Of a DNA stretch of 64,000 bases, positions 50,270 to 58,431 are shown piece after piece; position 1 is the stretch's first letter, and each line of letters starts with the position of its first letter. The notes beneath the pieces are model-generated. The model did no database searches. It was given only the letters and a program-made list of their open reading frames with translations, and was not told the origin of the DNA. A program made the translations under genes and the position numbers. Origin of the DNA: a virus; IMG/VR virus record IMGVR_UViG_3300042505_001173, positions 62,001-126,000 of that record; one strand, 5' to 3'.

Positions 50270-52003
50270 TTACCCGTTGAACGATATTTTACTAAAATCA
50301 TTTTCCATATACACGTGCATAACTTTATCAAATAATGAAGATATTTCATCTTTATGTGTTACGATATACATTGTAATATTATCTTCTTTTGCTTTCTTTT
50401 TTAGCATTTTAATAGCTAATGACATAACACTAGAATCCAATCCTATATCTAACACTTCATCCAAGCAACAGATATTTACCGGGTTGCACATTTTCTGTCT
50501 TACATCTCTAAAAGCCATGGTTAATCCAATATTAACACGTGATCGTTGACCATGTGACAAATTTGAGAATGTAATGTTGCGTCCCAAGTATTTGATATCA
50601 GCAGTCATATTAGAGTTAAATGAAACTCTATAAGGTAATTCTAACTCATTCAAATAATGTTCTAATCTTTGATTTAAGAATTTTAAATTAGACGATAGTA
50701 GATTTTTGCGTATAAAGCTATCTTTTTTCGTTAATAATTTTAACAGAAATTGTTGATGCTCAACGATAGTTTTCAATTTATCTAAACTTTCATAATCGCA
50801 AGGATCCAAAGTAATTTGTTCTAATTCAGCTAACTGCTCCAAATAAACGTTATTGCTATTGTGTAAATCGTTAATTTTTTCGTGAATCAATTCAGCTTTA
50901 TTACGAATGTTAAGTAATTCTTCTAGATTTGTAACAGATAATTCACTGATAAGTTTTTTATGCTCTTCAGATTTTTCTATTAATTCTTTATCTAGCTCAG
51001 CAAGGTGATCAATCATTTCGTTAATTGTTTCGTCACATTTCTCAATCGCTTGTTCATTTTCAATAATTTTATCTTCGTTTGTATATTGTTGTTCACAATA
51101 TGGACATTTATTAGCTTTCAGTAAAACTAACTCGTTTACATGTTTTTCTTTACGTTGAGTATATTTTACGTATTGAGTACTTAACGCTGATTGTTGCTGC
51201 TTTATTTCTGATAAAGATGATTTAGCAGATACCGACGCATCGTATAATTCACGTTCTTTATCAAGATCAATTGACTCGATCATTGACAATTGCGATGTAT
51301 ACATCTCCAATTGTGTTAGTTTTGTCTGATCATATGTTGATGCTTTTGTTTTAGCGTTAAGAATTTGAGTGTCTAATCTACTTTGTTCTTGTTTTATTCT
51401 ATCAATCTTTGTAATTTGATCTTTGATCTGCTCTTCTGTAGATTTTATATGAGTCTTTAATATTGACGCTTTATCCGCAAGAATATGTAAATCAAACAAC
51501 CGTTCCATAAAACTAGTTTGCTGTGGAACAGGAATATTTAAAAATGAAGTATTGATAGCAGATATAACGACCATGCGTTTAAACATATCAGCTGGTATAT
51601 CAATAACATCTACAATTTTACCGTTCGTGTTACGTGAACTATCTAACGTAACCTCATGTTGATCTAAGAATTCACGATCTTTTGGGTTATGAAAGAATTT
51701 TACATAATTTCCTTGTTTTGTTTTACGACCTCGGGTAATTTTATAAAATCCTGAACCAGCTTTATGAAATGTAACAGAGCATACCATATCTTGTGTATTG
51801 ATATTATTGATCAATTCATCAGCGTTACAGTCTGTTAACGATTCATCATAACAGGTATAATAGATGCCATTAATTAATGTTGTTTTACCAACACCGTTGT
51901 GTCCAGATATTAGAATGACGCTACCTGTATCCAACGGTATCGTTGTTGATTGGTTTCCGTAACTTAAAAAATTTTTAAGTTCGATCTCTAAAAACGTAAG
52001 CAT
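50270..52003 (-). CDS. 46: gp46 recombination endonuclease subunit (Rad50/SbcC-like)
   Basis: 577 aa. Walker A GHNGVGKTT (34-42), two long coiled-coil arms joined by a CPYC zinc hook, ABC signature LSHGQRSR, and Walker B ICCLDEVLD. With gp47 it resects DNA ends to start UvsX-dependent recombination. Intact. Confidence 0.95.
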   Translation of the reverse strand: MLTFLEIELKNFLSYGNQSTTIPLDTGSVILISGHNGVGKTTLINGIYYTCYDESLTDCNADELINNINTQDMVCSVTFHKAGSGFYKITRGRKTKQGNYVKFFHNPKDREFLDQHEVTLDSSRNTNGKIVDVIDIPADMFKRMVVISAINTSFLNIPVPQQTSFMERLFDLHILADKASILKTHIKSTEEQIKDQITKIDRIKQEQSRLDTQILNAKTKASTYDQTKLTQLEMYTSQLSMIESIDLDKERELYDASVSAKSSLSEIKQQQSALSTQYVKYTQRKEKHVNELVLLKANKCPYCEQQYTNEDKIIENEQAIEKCDETINEMIDHLAELDKELIEKSEEHKKLISELSVTNLEELLNIRNKAELIHEKINDLHNSNNVYLEQLAELEQITLDPCDYESLDKLKTIVEHQQFLLKLLTKKDSFIRKNLLSSNLKFLNQRLEHYLNELELPYRVSFNSNMTADIKYLGRNITFSNLSHGQRSRVNIGLTMAFRDVRQKMCNPVNICCLDEVLDIGLDSSVMSLAIKMLKKKAKEDNITMYIVTHKDEISSLFDKVMHVYMENDFSKISFNG

Positions 52004-52050
52004 TATTCACCTTAGTATAATGTAAAAGATATGATATTATAAATGATAAA

Positions 52051-53073
52051 TCATAGTTTTTTATATATTTTTACAAGGTGTTCATTATCGATTGATGGAC
52101 TCGATATTGAGTCTAACATTGTAATGATAGCGTCATGTGTATTAATATTAGATGTATCTGTTATCTCTTCAACATCATCATTTGTTATTTGTACGGTAGG
52201 TTCAGTAATCGTAATAGATGCTAAATTATACGTACTTGAAATAGCTGATTTAACTTCCATCATTTTACTATATTCCATATTGATATCAGCTACACATGAG
52301 ATATATGAATTATCAGGAATTTCAACTGTACCGTTAACAATTTCAGATAAACTAGTTCTAATATATTTTGGACACTCTTTCCAGTTTACAAAAGTGACAG
52401 AATCAACACTATGATCATGAATAGCAAACCCTCTATCGAAATCATTGGCATCTGAAAAATCCATCGGAAACGTGTTTCCAATATAGATAACATTACCTGA
52501 TTTTTGACGTTTATGAAAATGTCCTGAAAAAATTCGTTTGTATCTTTTAAAATCTGTGTGGTCATATCCGCCTGAGAATGTATTTGTTGCACCCGTGAGT
52601 ACAAACCCGTTAAATTCAAAATGTCCGTATGCATGCTCAGCATCATATTTGTTGAGAATATCATACTCTTCATGTATTAAGAAAGGACATAACAGAACAC
52701 CGTTACCAATATTAGGCTCTAATAACGGTTGATCTATTACGGTAAAGTTAGTAAACTCTTTATATTCAATAGTCGCATACACATTTCTATGTACTTTTGT
52801 GTACATATCGTGGTTACCAATAATGAAATAAATTGGTATGCCTAAATCGTTTAATTTTTTGGCACCATGGTATGCGTAGTTTAGTGTTGAGATATTAATT
52901 GCGTTTCTGTGTTCAAACCAATCACCTAGAAAAATGATATGATCAATTTTATTAGGTATGATATTTTCACAAACGAAGTTGATAAAATTAGTACAATCAT
53001 CATTATGTGTGTCAGAGTTTTGTTTTTTACCCCAATGAATATCTGTAAACAGTAAACCTTTTGTTAAACGCAT
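52051..53073 (-). CDS. 47: gp47 recombination nuclease subunit (Mre11/SbcD-like)
   Basis: 340 aa. Phosphoesterase metal motifs in order: FTDIHWG, FLGDWFEHR, IGNHDMY, then YGHFE and SGHFHKRQ. Partner of gp46, 47 nt downstream. Confidence 0.95.
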   Translation of the reverse strand: MRLTKGLLFTDIHWGKKQNSDTHNDDCTNFINFVCENIIPNKIDHIIFLGDWFEHRNAINISTLNYAYHGAKKLNDLGIPIYFIIGNHDMYTKVHRNVYATIEYKEFTNFTVIDQPLLEPNIGNGVLLCPFLIHEEYDILNKYDAEHAYGHFEFNGFVLTGATNTFSGGYDHTDFKRYKRIFSGHFHKRQKSGNVIYIGNTFPMDFSDANDFDRGFAIHDHSVDSVTFVNWKECPKYIRTSLSEIVNGTVEIPDNSYISCVADINMEYSKMMEVKSAISSTYNLASITITEPTVQITNDDVEEITDTSNINTHDAIITMLDSISSPSIDNEHLVKIYKKL

Positions 53074-53091
53074 TATAGTACCTTTTGTTGA

Positions 53092-53613
53092 TTAGATTTC
53101 TTCGAATAATATAGCTTCATCATCTAGATCATCAATATCTGTTTCTTGATCTTCTTGTTTACGTTCCATAAACTCAAAATTGTCACGACGAATATACAAT
53201 GAAGCGGGATCTACGATATGATTATCTTCCATCGATGATTCTATAACGTAAGTATGAGATGGACTCGCTCCATAATCAACTAATAATTTATCTCTAATAG
53301 TTCGTTGTTTTTTCTCAATTTTTAGGTATTGAATAAATGAGTTTTTTATCGTCTGAGTATAGTAGGCGAACGGGTTACTTGACCTTTCAGCGTCAAATGT
53401 TGACCAGGTTTTACATAGATTTACTAAAGCATTCATTTTCATATCTTCGAGATATGTATACGATGCAAAATTACCTCTAGTAGCGTAACGATCACATAAT
53501 AGCGTAAGCATTTTCACTAACTCGTTACTCATTTGCTTATTTGTTTTACTAATAGCAATCTGTTCTAACAGATTATAATTACTTAAATAATTTCTGGGGG
53601 CACGTTTCGACAT
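53092..53613 (-). CDS. 55: gp55 late sigma factor
   Basis: 173 aa. MSKRAPRNYLSNYNLLEQIA and GNFASYTYLEDMKMNALVNLCK...FD...NPFAYYTQTIKNSFIQYLK match the reduced sigma-2 region of T4 gp55, which directs RNA polymerase to TATAAATA late promoters in concert with the gp45 clamp. GGAG precedes the ATG at 53613. Late-type boxes occur upstream of plus-strand structural genes here. T4 also needs gp33, not seen in the window. Confidence 0.9.
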   Translation of the reverse strand: MSKRAPRNYLSNYNLLEQIAISKTNKQMSNELVKMLTLLCDRYATRGNFASYTYLEDMKMNALVNLCKTWSTFDAERSSNPFAYYTQTIKNSFIQYLKIEKKQRTIRDKLLVDYGASPSHTYVIESSMEDNHIVDPASLYIRRDNFEFMERKQEDQETDIDDLDDEAILFEEI

Positions 53614-53686
53614 ATATTTCTCCATAAAAGTAAACAATATAACGGATTTTCAACACCATTTACAACTTATTTTTGGCAATTTAACT

Positions 53687-53694
53687 AATAAATA
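53687..53694 (+). promoter_or_regulatory. Late-promoter-like box before baseplate operon
   Basis: AATAAATA, one mismatch from TATAAATA, 31 nt before the first baseplate gene. Confidence 0.5.
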
Positions 53695-53724
53695 CTAAAT
53701 GAATAAATTTTACGAGAACACTTC

Positions 53725-54318
53725 ATGTTACCTGATGCACAGCAACATCCGTACAAGTTAAGATTAGTTGGTACTATTACCGGTAAGATTGTTACGTTTA
53801 ATACTATGCCATCGATATACGAAAACAATAGTGCTACATATGAGACACTATCACCTGCTCATATGATTGGTGATTTTCACGTTTTTTCAAAATCACCTAG
53901 TAGATCATTTGAAATTAGTGAGTTAAAATTAGTATCACGAAATCAACAAGAAGCCCGCGCAAACATTGAACGAGTGTTTGCACTTAAAGGTTGGACAAAA
54001 TCATATTTTGGTAATACAGATGGTGATGCATCGCCAGAATTAATGAACTGGTTGGGTGCTCCTCCAGAGGTATTAAAATTTTCCGCAATTGGCTACTTTA
54101 ACGAGATTCCAGTTGTTCTAGAAAAAGTAAGTATAAACTTTCCAAACGATGTAGACTATATACCGACAGCATCATTAGAAGAAGGTGACCCATTAGGTAA
54201 TATTCCGTTTCCGCTAGTAACATCGATATCATTTACTATATTAGAACAACATTCTGCTTCTGAATACGAAATGTTCAATTTACACTCATACCGAACTGGT
54301 ACCCTACCCTCATTCTAA
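53725..54318 (+). CDS. Baseplate protein (tube-initiator or hub type)
   Basis: 197 aa. The order FNTMPSIYENNSATYETLSP, FHVFSKSPSRSFEISELKLVS, a Leu/Pro-rich middle, VVLEKVSINFPNDVDYIP and a final VTSISFTILEQ is that of LysM-like baseplate hub or tube-cap proteins (T4 gp48/gp54 region, phage Mu/PBSX analogues). Exact T4 counterpart is uncertain. First gene of the baseplate operon. Confidence 0.6.
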   Translation: MLPDAQQHPYKLRLVGTITGKIVTFNTMPSIYENNSATYETLSPAHMIGDFHVFSKSPSRSFEISELKLVSRNQQEARANIERVFALKGWTKSYFGNTDGDASPELMNWLGAPPEVLKFSAIGYFNEIPVVLEKVSINFPNDVDYIPTASLEEGDPLGNIPFPLVTSISFTILEQHSASEYEMFNLHSYRTGTLPSF

Positions 54319-54320
54319 TC

Positions 54321-54602
54321 ATGGCACAGAAATTTAGTAGATATACAAAAGGTGGTAAAGTAGATAGTACAGGGTTTTGGACCAGATCTATTTTTATCAA
54401 ATCATATGATGATATTTCAATAACAATTAGTAAGAAATACCACAGACGGCCGCACTTATTAGCAAGTGATATTTATGGATCATCTGAGTTATCATGGTTT
54501 ATTTTACAATATAATAATATTATAGATGTACATACAGAATTCGTTGAAGGTGTTGTATTGACATTACCTACTGCAACACGTTTCACTGCAGGAATGGTAT
54601 AA
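54321..54602 (+). CDS. 53: gp53-like baseplate wedge protein
   Basis: 93 aa. YHRRPHLLASDIYGSSELSWFILQYNNIIDVHTEFVEGV is the core pattern of gp53-type wedge proteins (rPdLLaYxiYGdpxLwWiixxxNxIxDP...G). It starts 2 nt after the previous stop. Shorter than T4 gp53 (196 aa), keeping only the core. Confidence 0.72.
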   Translation: MAQKFSRYTKGGKVDSTGFWTRSIFIKSYDDISITISKKYHRRPHLLASDIYGSSELSWFILQYNNIIDVHTEFVEGVVLTLPTATRFTAGMV

Positions 54603-54603
54603 G

Positions 54604-55803
54604 ATGTCAAATGTATACAATCCGCTGCATAAGTTCAGAAGTACGCAATATCATTTTGTATGGTTGTGTGCCGCATCTGATGAGGTTATTGCAAACATAG
54701 ATAAGGAAGAAGATGTATCTGATCTAAGTCGGTATTACCACCCTACTGGTGGACCTCAAAACAAATATAATGCAAAGGACATGAATGGTGGAAGCTATGT
54801 AGTGTTGTATAACTCTATGACTGACGTTGAATTCTCAATTGATTCAGTTACCATAGAGCATATTATTGCAGGTGGTGGCACTTCTCAAAATTACGAGACT
54901 ACAAATGCACAAGGTACCGTAAATTTGCGAATTGAGGTGATTGAACCATATACAGCTGATTTTGTTGCTGCTCTATACACAGCCGCTGACGCTGTTGGTA
55001 CCGATTTAGTTCATTTAAAATGCGGGTTAAAAATATTATTTGTAGGATACCCTGATGATAATAATGTATCTTCTCCTCATATAATTTCAGACATAAATGC
55101 AACTGCATTTATAATTAACGATATGACCATTGCATTAACAGCTAGAGGTGCACATTATGATATTGAGTGTACACCGATATTCAATAATGCAGCGTATCAT
55201 CATAGTGCAAGTAAAATTGGTGGGTTGACGACAGCATTACCGGAATCGTTACCCGATGCTATTGCCAAATTTGAAACACAAGCTAACGAGCAATCAAAAA
55301 AATCACAAGAATCGAACCCTGAATCAAAACCGTACAAGTATAAAGTTATATTAGATGATGCTTACAAAGATCCAAAATATAAATTAGATATTGTTTCTGA
55401 TGATCAGCGAAACACATTTAATGGTGCAAAACCATTAACTAAAAACAATACATCTAGTGATAAAGTCCCAGATTATGCTGACCAAACTGCTGATTCTACT
55501 AACGCTACCGGTGGCGATACAACTCAGGGAACACAACAAAACAAAGATAGTAAAGGTGTTGTCGGTGGTTCATCTGATCCAGCACCAGATATGACAGCTG
55601 TTCAATACGGTGAGGAAAAATTAAGATCGTTTGACAGTAAAAACTTTGAAGATTATCAAAAATATCGTGATACATTATTCATTACAGCTATTCAAAAGGG
55701 TGCCAATGTTGATAGAGCATTACAGGATGCAAGAATTGGTGCCGCCGATAAATTTAGTACAGAGATACAATCATCGATAGATAAAAGTAACGCTATTAAA
55801 TAA
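54604..55803 (+). CDS. Baseplate hub-like protein (399 aa)
   Basis: The N-terminal 210 residues are beta-rich (VEFSIDSVTIEHIIAGGGTSQNYET, VNLRIEVIEPY) and resemble phage hub proteins; the rest is low-complexity, hydrophilic and Asp/Ser/Gly-rich with a final helix. Next to the hub-lysozyme-like gene, so possibly the gp27 counterpart. Family assignment is inferred from position. Confidence 0.55.
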   Translation: MSNVYNPLHKFRSTQYHFVWLCAASDEVIANIDKEEDVSDLSRYYHPTGGPQNKYNAKDMNGGSYVVLYNSMTDVEFSIDSVTIEHIIAGGGTSQNYETTNAQGTVNLRIEVIEPYTADFVAALYTAADAVGTDLVHLKCGLKILFVGYPDDNNVSSPHIISDINATAFIINDMTIALTARGAHYDIECTPIFNNAAYHHSASKIGGLTTALPESLPDAIAKFETQANEQSKKSQESNPESKPYKYKVILDDAYKDPKYKLDIVSDDQRNTFNGAKPLTKNNTSSDKVPDYADQTADSTNATGGDTTQGTQQNKDSKGVVGGSSDPAPDMTAVQYGEEKLRSFDSKNFEDYQKYRDTLFITAIQKGANVDRALQDARIGAADKFSTEIQSSIDKSNAIK

Positions 55804-55831
55804 TTTACATACTTGGTAACGATTAAAAGCT

Positions 55832-57835
55832 ATGGCTACGAGTACAGATAAACCTAAATCAACGGAATTAAATCTAGGACCAACATTAGCTGAAAAAACA
55901 TCTAATGCAACTGATTTAAATCTTGGTACACTAACAATGGCTGATGTTAATAAAGCCAAAGATCAAAAACCTTCTACAGAGCTTAATTTAGGTACCTTGA
56001 CAATGGCTGATGTTAATCAGCCAAAAGATCAAAAACCTTCTACAGAGCTTAATTTAGGTAACCAAAAAGCTTCCGATCTTAACAATCCAAAGCAGAAACA
56101 AGATGAACCTATAATATTTCAAACAAAAGTTGGTAATAAAATTCCTGATGCATTGAATGATATTATGTTGCTAAGTACAGAAGTTCATAATGATTCTATA
56201 AACATTGATAGTTCTGATCCAAATAATCCTAAAACGTACATACCTCGTATACAAAGTAGTGTTATTGAAGATCCAAAAACAAAAGAACGTACAGTTGTTT
56301 ACCATATAGGTAAGTTTGCTAAATTAATGAAGCCTGTAGATGAGGAAGCTCAGAGTGGTAAATCGGTTGAAGGATCAAGCAGTCTTCGTGGGTCAGGAGC
56401 AATGGGTATTGACCCAAACGGACCTTCAGCTAATACAGGTACCGGGAATCCAGGGAGTATAGGATCAAGTAGAGATAGTTCTGTTTTACCGGATATATTA
56501 GAGTACGATTACATATACACCGGTAAAAATGTAGATGTGCTTCAATTTGATATGAGCGTTAAATTAGGATATAACGCTCTTACACAAATACAAGTAAACC
56601 ATCCTGAACCAAATAATTCGAATCAAACAATATCACCTGAAAATTCCGCATTATCTCAACCTGATCCAAACGAAGAAGCTGGTGGTGCAAGCAAAGTAAC
56701 TACATCAAGATTGCGAGGTACTGATACATCTAGTACACCTAGTGGAAGTCCTATTGGTCCAACGGTGGTAGATCCTTTCCGAATAGGTAGTGGTTCGTTA
56801 AGTCCTGAAACATTATTTGCAGCTAGAAAAAATGTTTCAGATCAAATATCTATTGCGCTATCTAATCAAGTTAGTGTGTTAAAGATTGTTGGGAACCCTC
56901 TACTGTTAGCTGGATATACAGTGCCGTCCGATATGTTAGGGTCCGGTGCAGAGGAACCGACATCAGAATCGGTAGCGAATGCACAAAAGGAACATGAAGC
57001 TAAAACCGGAGGTAAAACCGGGATGACACCTACTGTAAAAGTTAATGTACGTTCTCCAAAGCCTTCATATATGCAAGGTGATACCCAGGGTGAAGATGAT
57101 AATTATTATAGTTCACCGTTTTGGATTAATATAAACAATTTTAGAATTGATAAAATCACCAGTAAATTTACAAGAGGTGAATTTGTTCAATTTCTTGACC
57201 TATACTCATTAGCGGAACAAAGCAATACCGATTACCATTCATCTGATCCAAATAGTCCTGCTGCTGAAGGTGGAGGCGAAGGTGGAGGTGGGAGCGGAAC
57301 GACAAGTCCATCCGATTACGGCCCTAATGTTAAGAACAATGGATCAGGTGTTAAACCGGGGTACCAAAAAGACTTTATGGATAAAAACTGGAATGCTGCA
57401 AATAAAGCAGCTGATGAGCTTGGAACAGATCCAAAAATATTGTTAGCGCAGTCAGCTCAAGAAGTCGGTTGGGGTAAAAGAACAATTAAAGATAAAGATG
57501 GAACGGATTCAAATAACATGTTCAATATTAAAGCTGATAAGAGTTGGCACGGACCAACCGTTACTAAACGTGCACTTGAATATAAAAACGGTAAACCGTA
57601 TTACTCGGATCAAAAATTTAGAGCGTATGGTTCACCGGAAGAGTCATTCTCAGATTATGCGAACTTCCTAAAAACAAATCCACGTTATAATAGTATTACA
57701 AAAACCCCAACGAAAGATGCGTCGCAGTATTTTGGACGGTTAAAACAAGCGGGATACGCTACAGCGCCAAATTATGCATCAGCTTTAACTGGTATATACA
57801 ACGGTAAAAGCATTAAAAACTATAAGCCGGAGTAG
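55832..57835 (+). CDS. Baseplate hub protein with C-terminal glucosaminidase domain
   Basis: 667 aa. The N-terminus has two to three copies of a 20-residue repeat (STELNLGTLTMADVN). The middle is beta-rich hub-like (EYDYIYTGKNVDVLQFDMSVKL, YSSPFWININNFRID). The last 150 residues are a FlgJ/LytD-type peptidoglycan hydrolase: DPKILLAQSAQEVGWGK (catalytic Glu), NNMFNIKAD, YGSPEESFSDYANFL and YATAPNYASALTGI. It would open the cell wall during DNA entry, replacing the gp5 lysozyme of T4. A Gly-rich linker precedes the enzyme domain. Confidence 0.8.
   Translation: MATSTDKPKSTELNLGPTLAEKTSNATDLNLGTLTMADVNKAKDQKPSTELNLGTLTMADVNQPKDQKPSTELNLGNQKASDLNNPKQKQDEPIIFQTKVGNKIPDALNDIMLLSTEVHNDSINIDSSDPNNPKTYIPRIQSSVIEDPKTKERTVVYHIGKFAKLMKPVDEEAQSGKSVEGSSSLRGSGAMGIDPNGPSANTGTGNPGSIGSSRDSSVLPDILEYDYIYTGKNVDVLQFDMSVKLGYNALTQIQVNHPEPNNSNQTISPENSALSQPDPNEEAGGASKVTTSRLRGTDTSSTPSGSPIGPTVVDPFRIGSGSLSPETLFAARKNVSDQISIALSNQVSVLKIVGNPLLLAGYTVPSDMLGSGAEEPTSESVANAQKEHEAKTGGKTGMTPTVKVNVRSPKPSYMQGDTQGEDDNYYSSPFWININNFRIDKITSKFTRGEFVQFLDLYSLAEQSNTDYHSSDPNSPAAEGGGEGGGGSGTTSPSDYGPNVKNNGSGVKPGYQKDFMDKNWNAANKAADELGTDPKILLAQSAQEVGWGKRTIKDKDGTDSNNMFNIKADKSWHGPTVTKRALEYKNGKPYYSDQKFRAYGSPEESFSDYANFLKTNPRYNSITKTPTKDASQYFGRLKQAGYATAPNYASALTGIYNGKSIKNYKPE
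55882..56065 (+). repeat. In-frame tandem repeat at the N-terminus of the hub protein
   Basis: Units of about 60-63 nt encoding KPSTELNLGTLTMADVN(x)xKDQ, with two highly similar copies at the DNA level followed by a third truncated one. The first, more diverged copy starts SNATDLNLG. Confidence 0.75.
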
Positions 57836-57865
57836 TTGATTGTTTATGTAGTACTATTATATAAT
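57836..57865 (+). promoter_or_regulatory. Sigma-70-type promoter of dsbA
   Basis: TTGATT (57836-57841), 18-bp spacer, TATAAT (57860-57865), overlapping the stop of the hub gene. It starts the DNA polymerase-containing early unit. Confidence 0.8.
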
Positions 57866-57900
57866 ACTCTAGTGTTTAATTTATTAAATTGGAGTATTAT

Positions 57901-58179
57901 ATGACTACAGAAATTATTTTACCTACAAGTCCAGTTGACCGTAAAAAATTATTTGGGAATGTTCAAGAAGCAGCATTATGTTTACAACGTATCGAAGATC
58001 AACGTAGTCACTACCGCGATATCGTAAAAAGCATTAAAGAAGATTTCCAAATTGGTCCTAAAGCGTCTGGTCAAATGATTAAGACCTATCATAAAAATAA
58101 CTTCAGAGAAGTCCAAAGTCAACAACAAGAATTTGAAGAATTGTACCTAGCTATCGTAGGATTAGATTCTGACGATTAA
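57901..58179 (+). CDS. dsbA: DsbA-like double-stranded DNA-binding protein
   Basis: 92 aa. YRDIVKSIKEDFQIGPKAS, MIKTYHKNNFREV and EFEELYLAIVG align with T4 DsbA (IRIRAKDELGVDGK, LLALYHKDNRDVF, VVELYDTVF). T4 DsbA binds dsDNA near late promoters. The ATG at 57901 has TTGGAG upstream. Confidence 0.82.
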   Translation: MTTEIILPTSPVDRKKLFGNVQEAALCLQRIEDQRSHYRDIVKSIKEDFQIGPKASGQMIKTYHKNNFREVQSQQQEFEELYLAIVGLDSDD

Positions 58180-58183
58180 TTTG

Positions 58184-58204
58184 TAGGGTGCTATACGCAC
58201 CCTA
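58184..58204 (+). terminator. Hairpin after dsbA
   Basis: TAGGGTGC, 5-nt loop, GCACCCTA, then ATTTCATT. Probably a leaky terminator ahead of the polymerase genes. Confidence 0.65.
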
Positions 58205-58239
58205 ATTTCATTAAAACCTTCAAATAAGGAATGTGAATT

Positions 58240-58431
58240 ATGAAAGAAGAATATATTACTATTACTGGATCAAACCAAAAATTTAAATTATTATCAAAGA
58301 CAGCTATACCTTTTCATAAAGTACAATTAGTTGTAGAAGACAGTGAAGGTGTACGGTTTGTTTTTACGAGACAAGCAGGCTGCTATATAAGAACAACAAA
58401 ACCGGTAAATGATTACACAGAGGAATCATGA
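58240..58431 (+). CDS. Hypothetical 63-aa protein
   Basis: AAGGAA site before the ATG. Beta-rich small protein (ITITGSNQKFKLLSK...). Overlaps the DNA polymerase start by 4 nt, so translationally coupled to it. Confidence 0.6.
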   Translation: MKEEYITITGSNQKFKLLSKTAIPFHKVQLVVEDSEGVRFVFTRQAGCYIRTTKPVNDYTEES

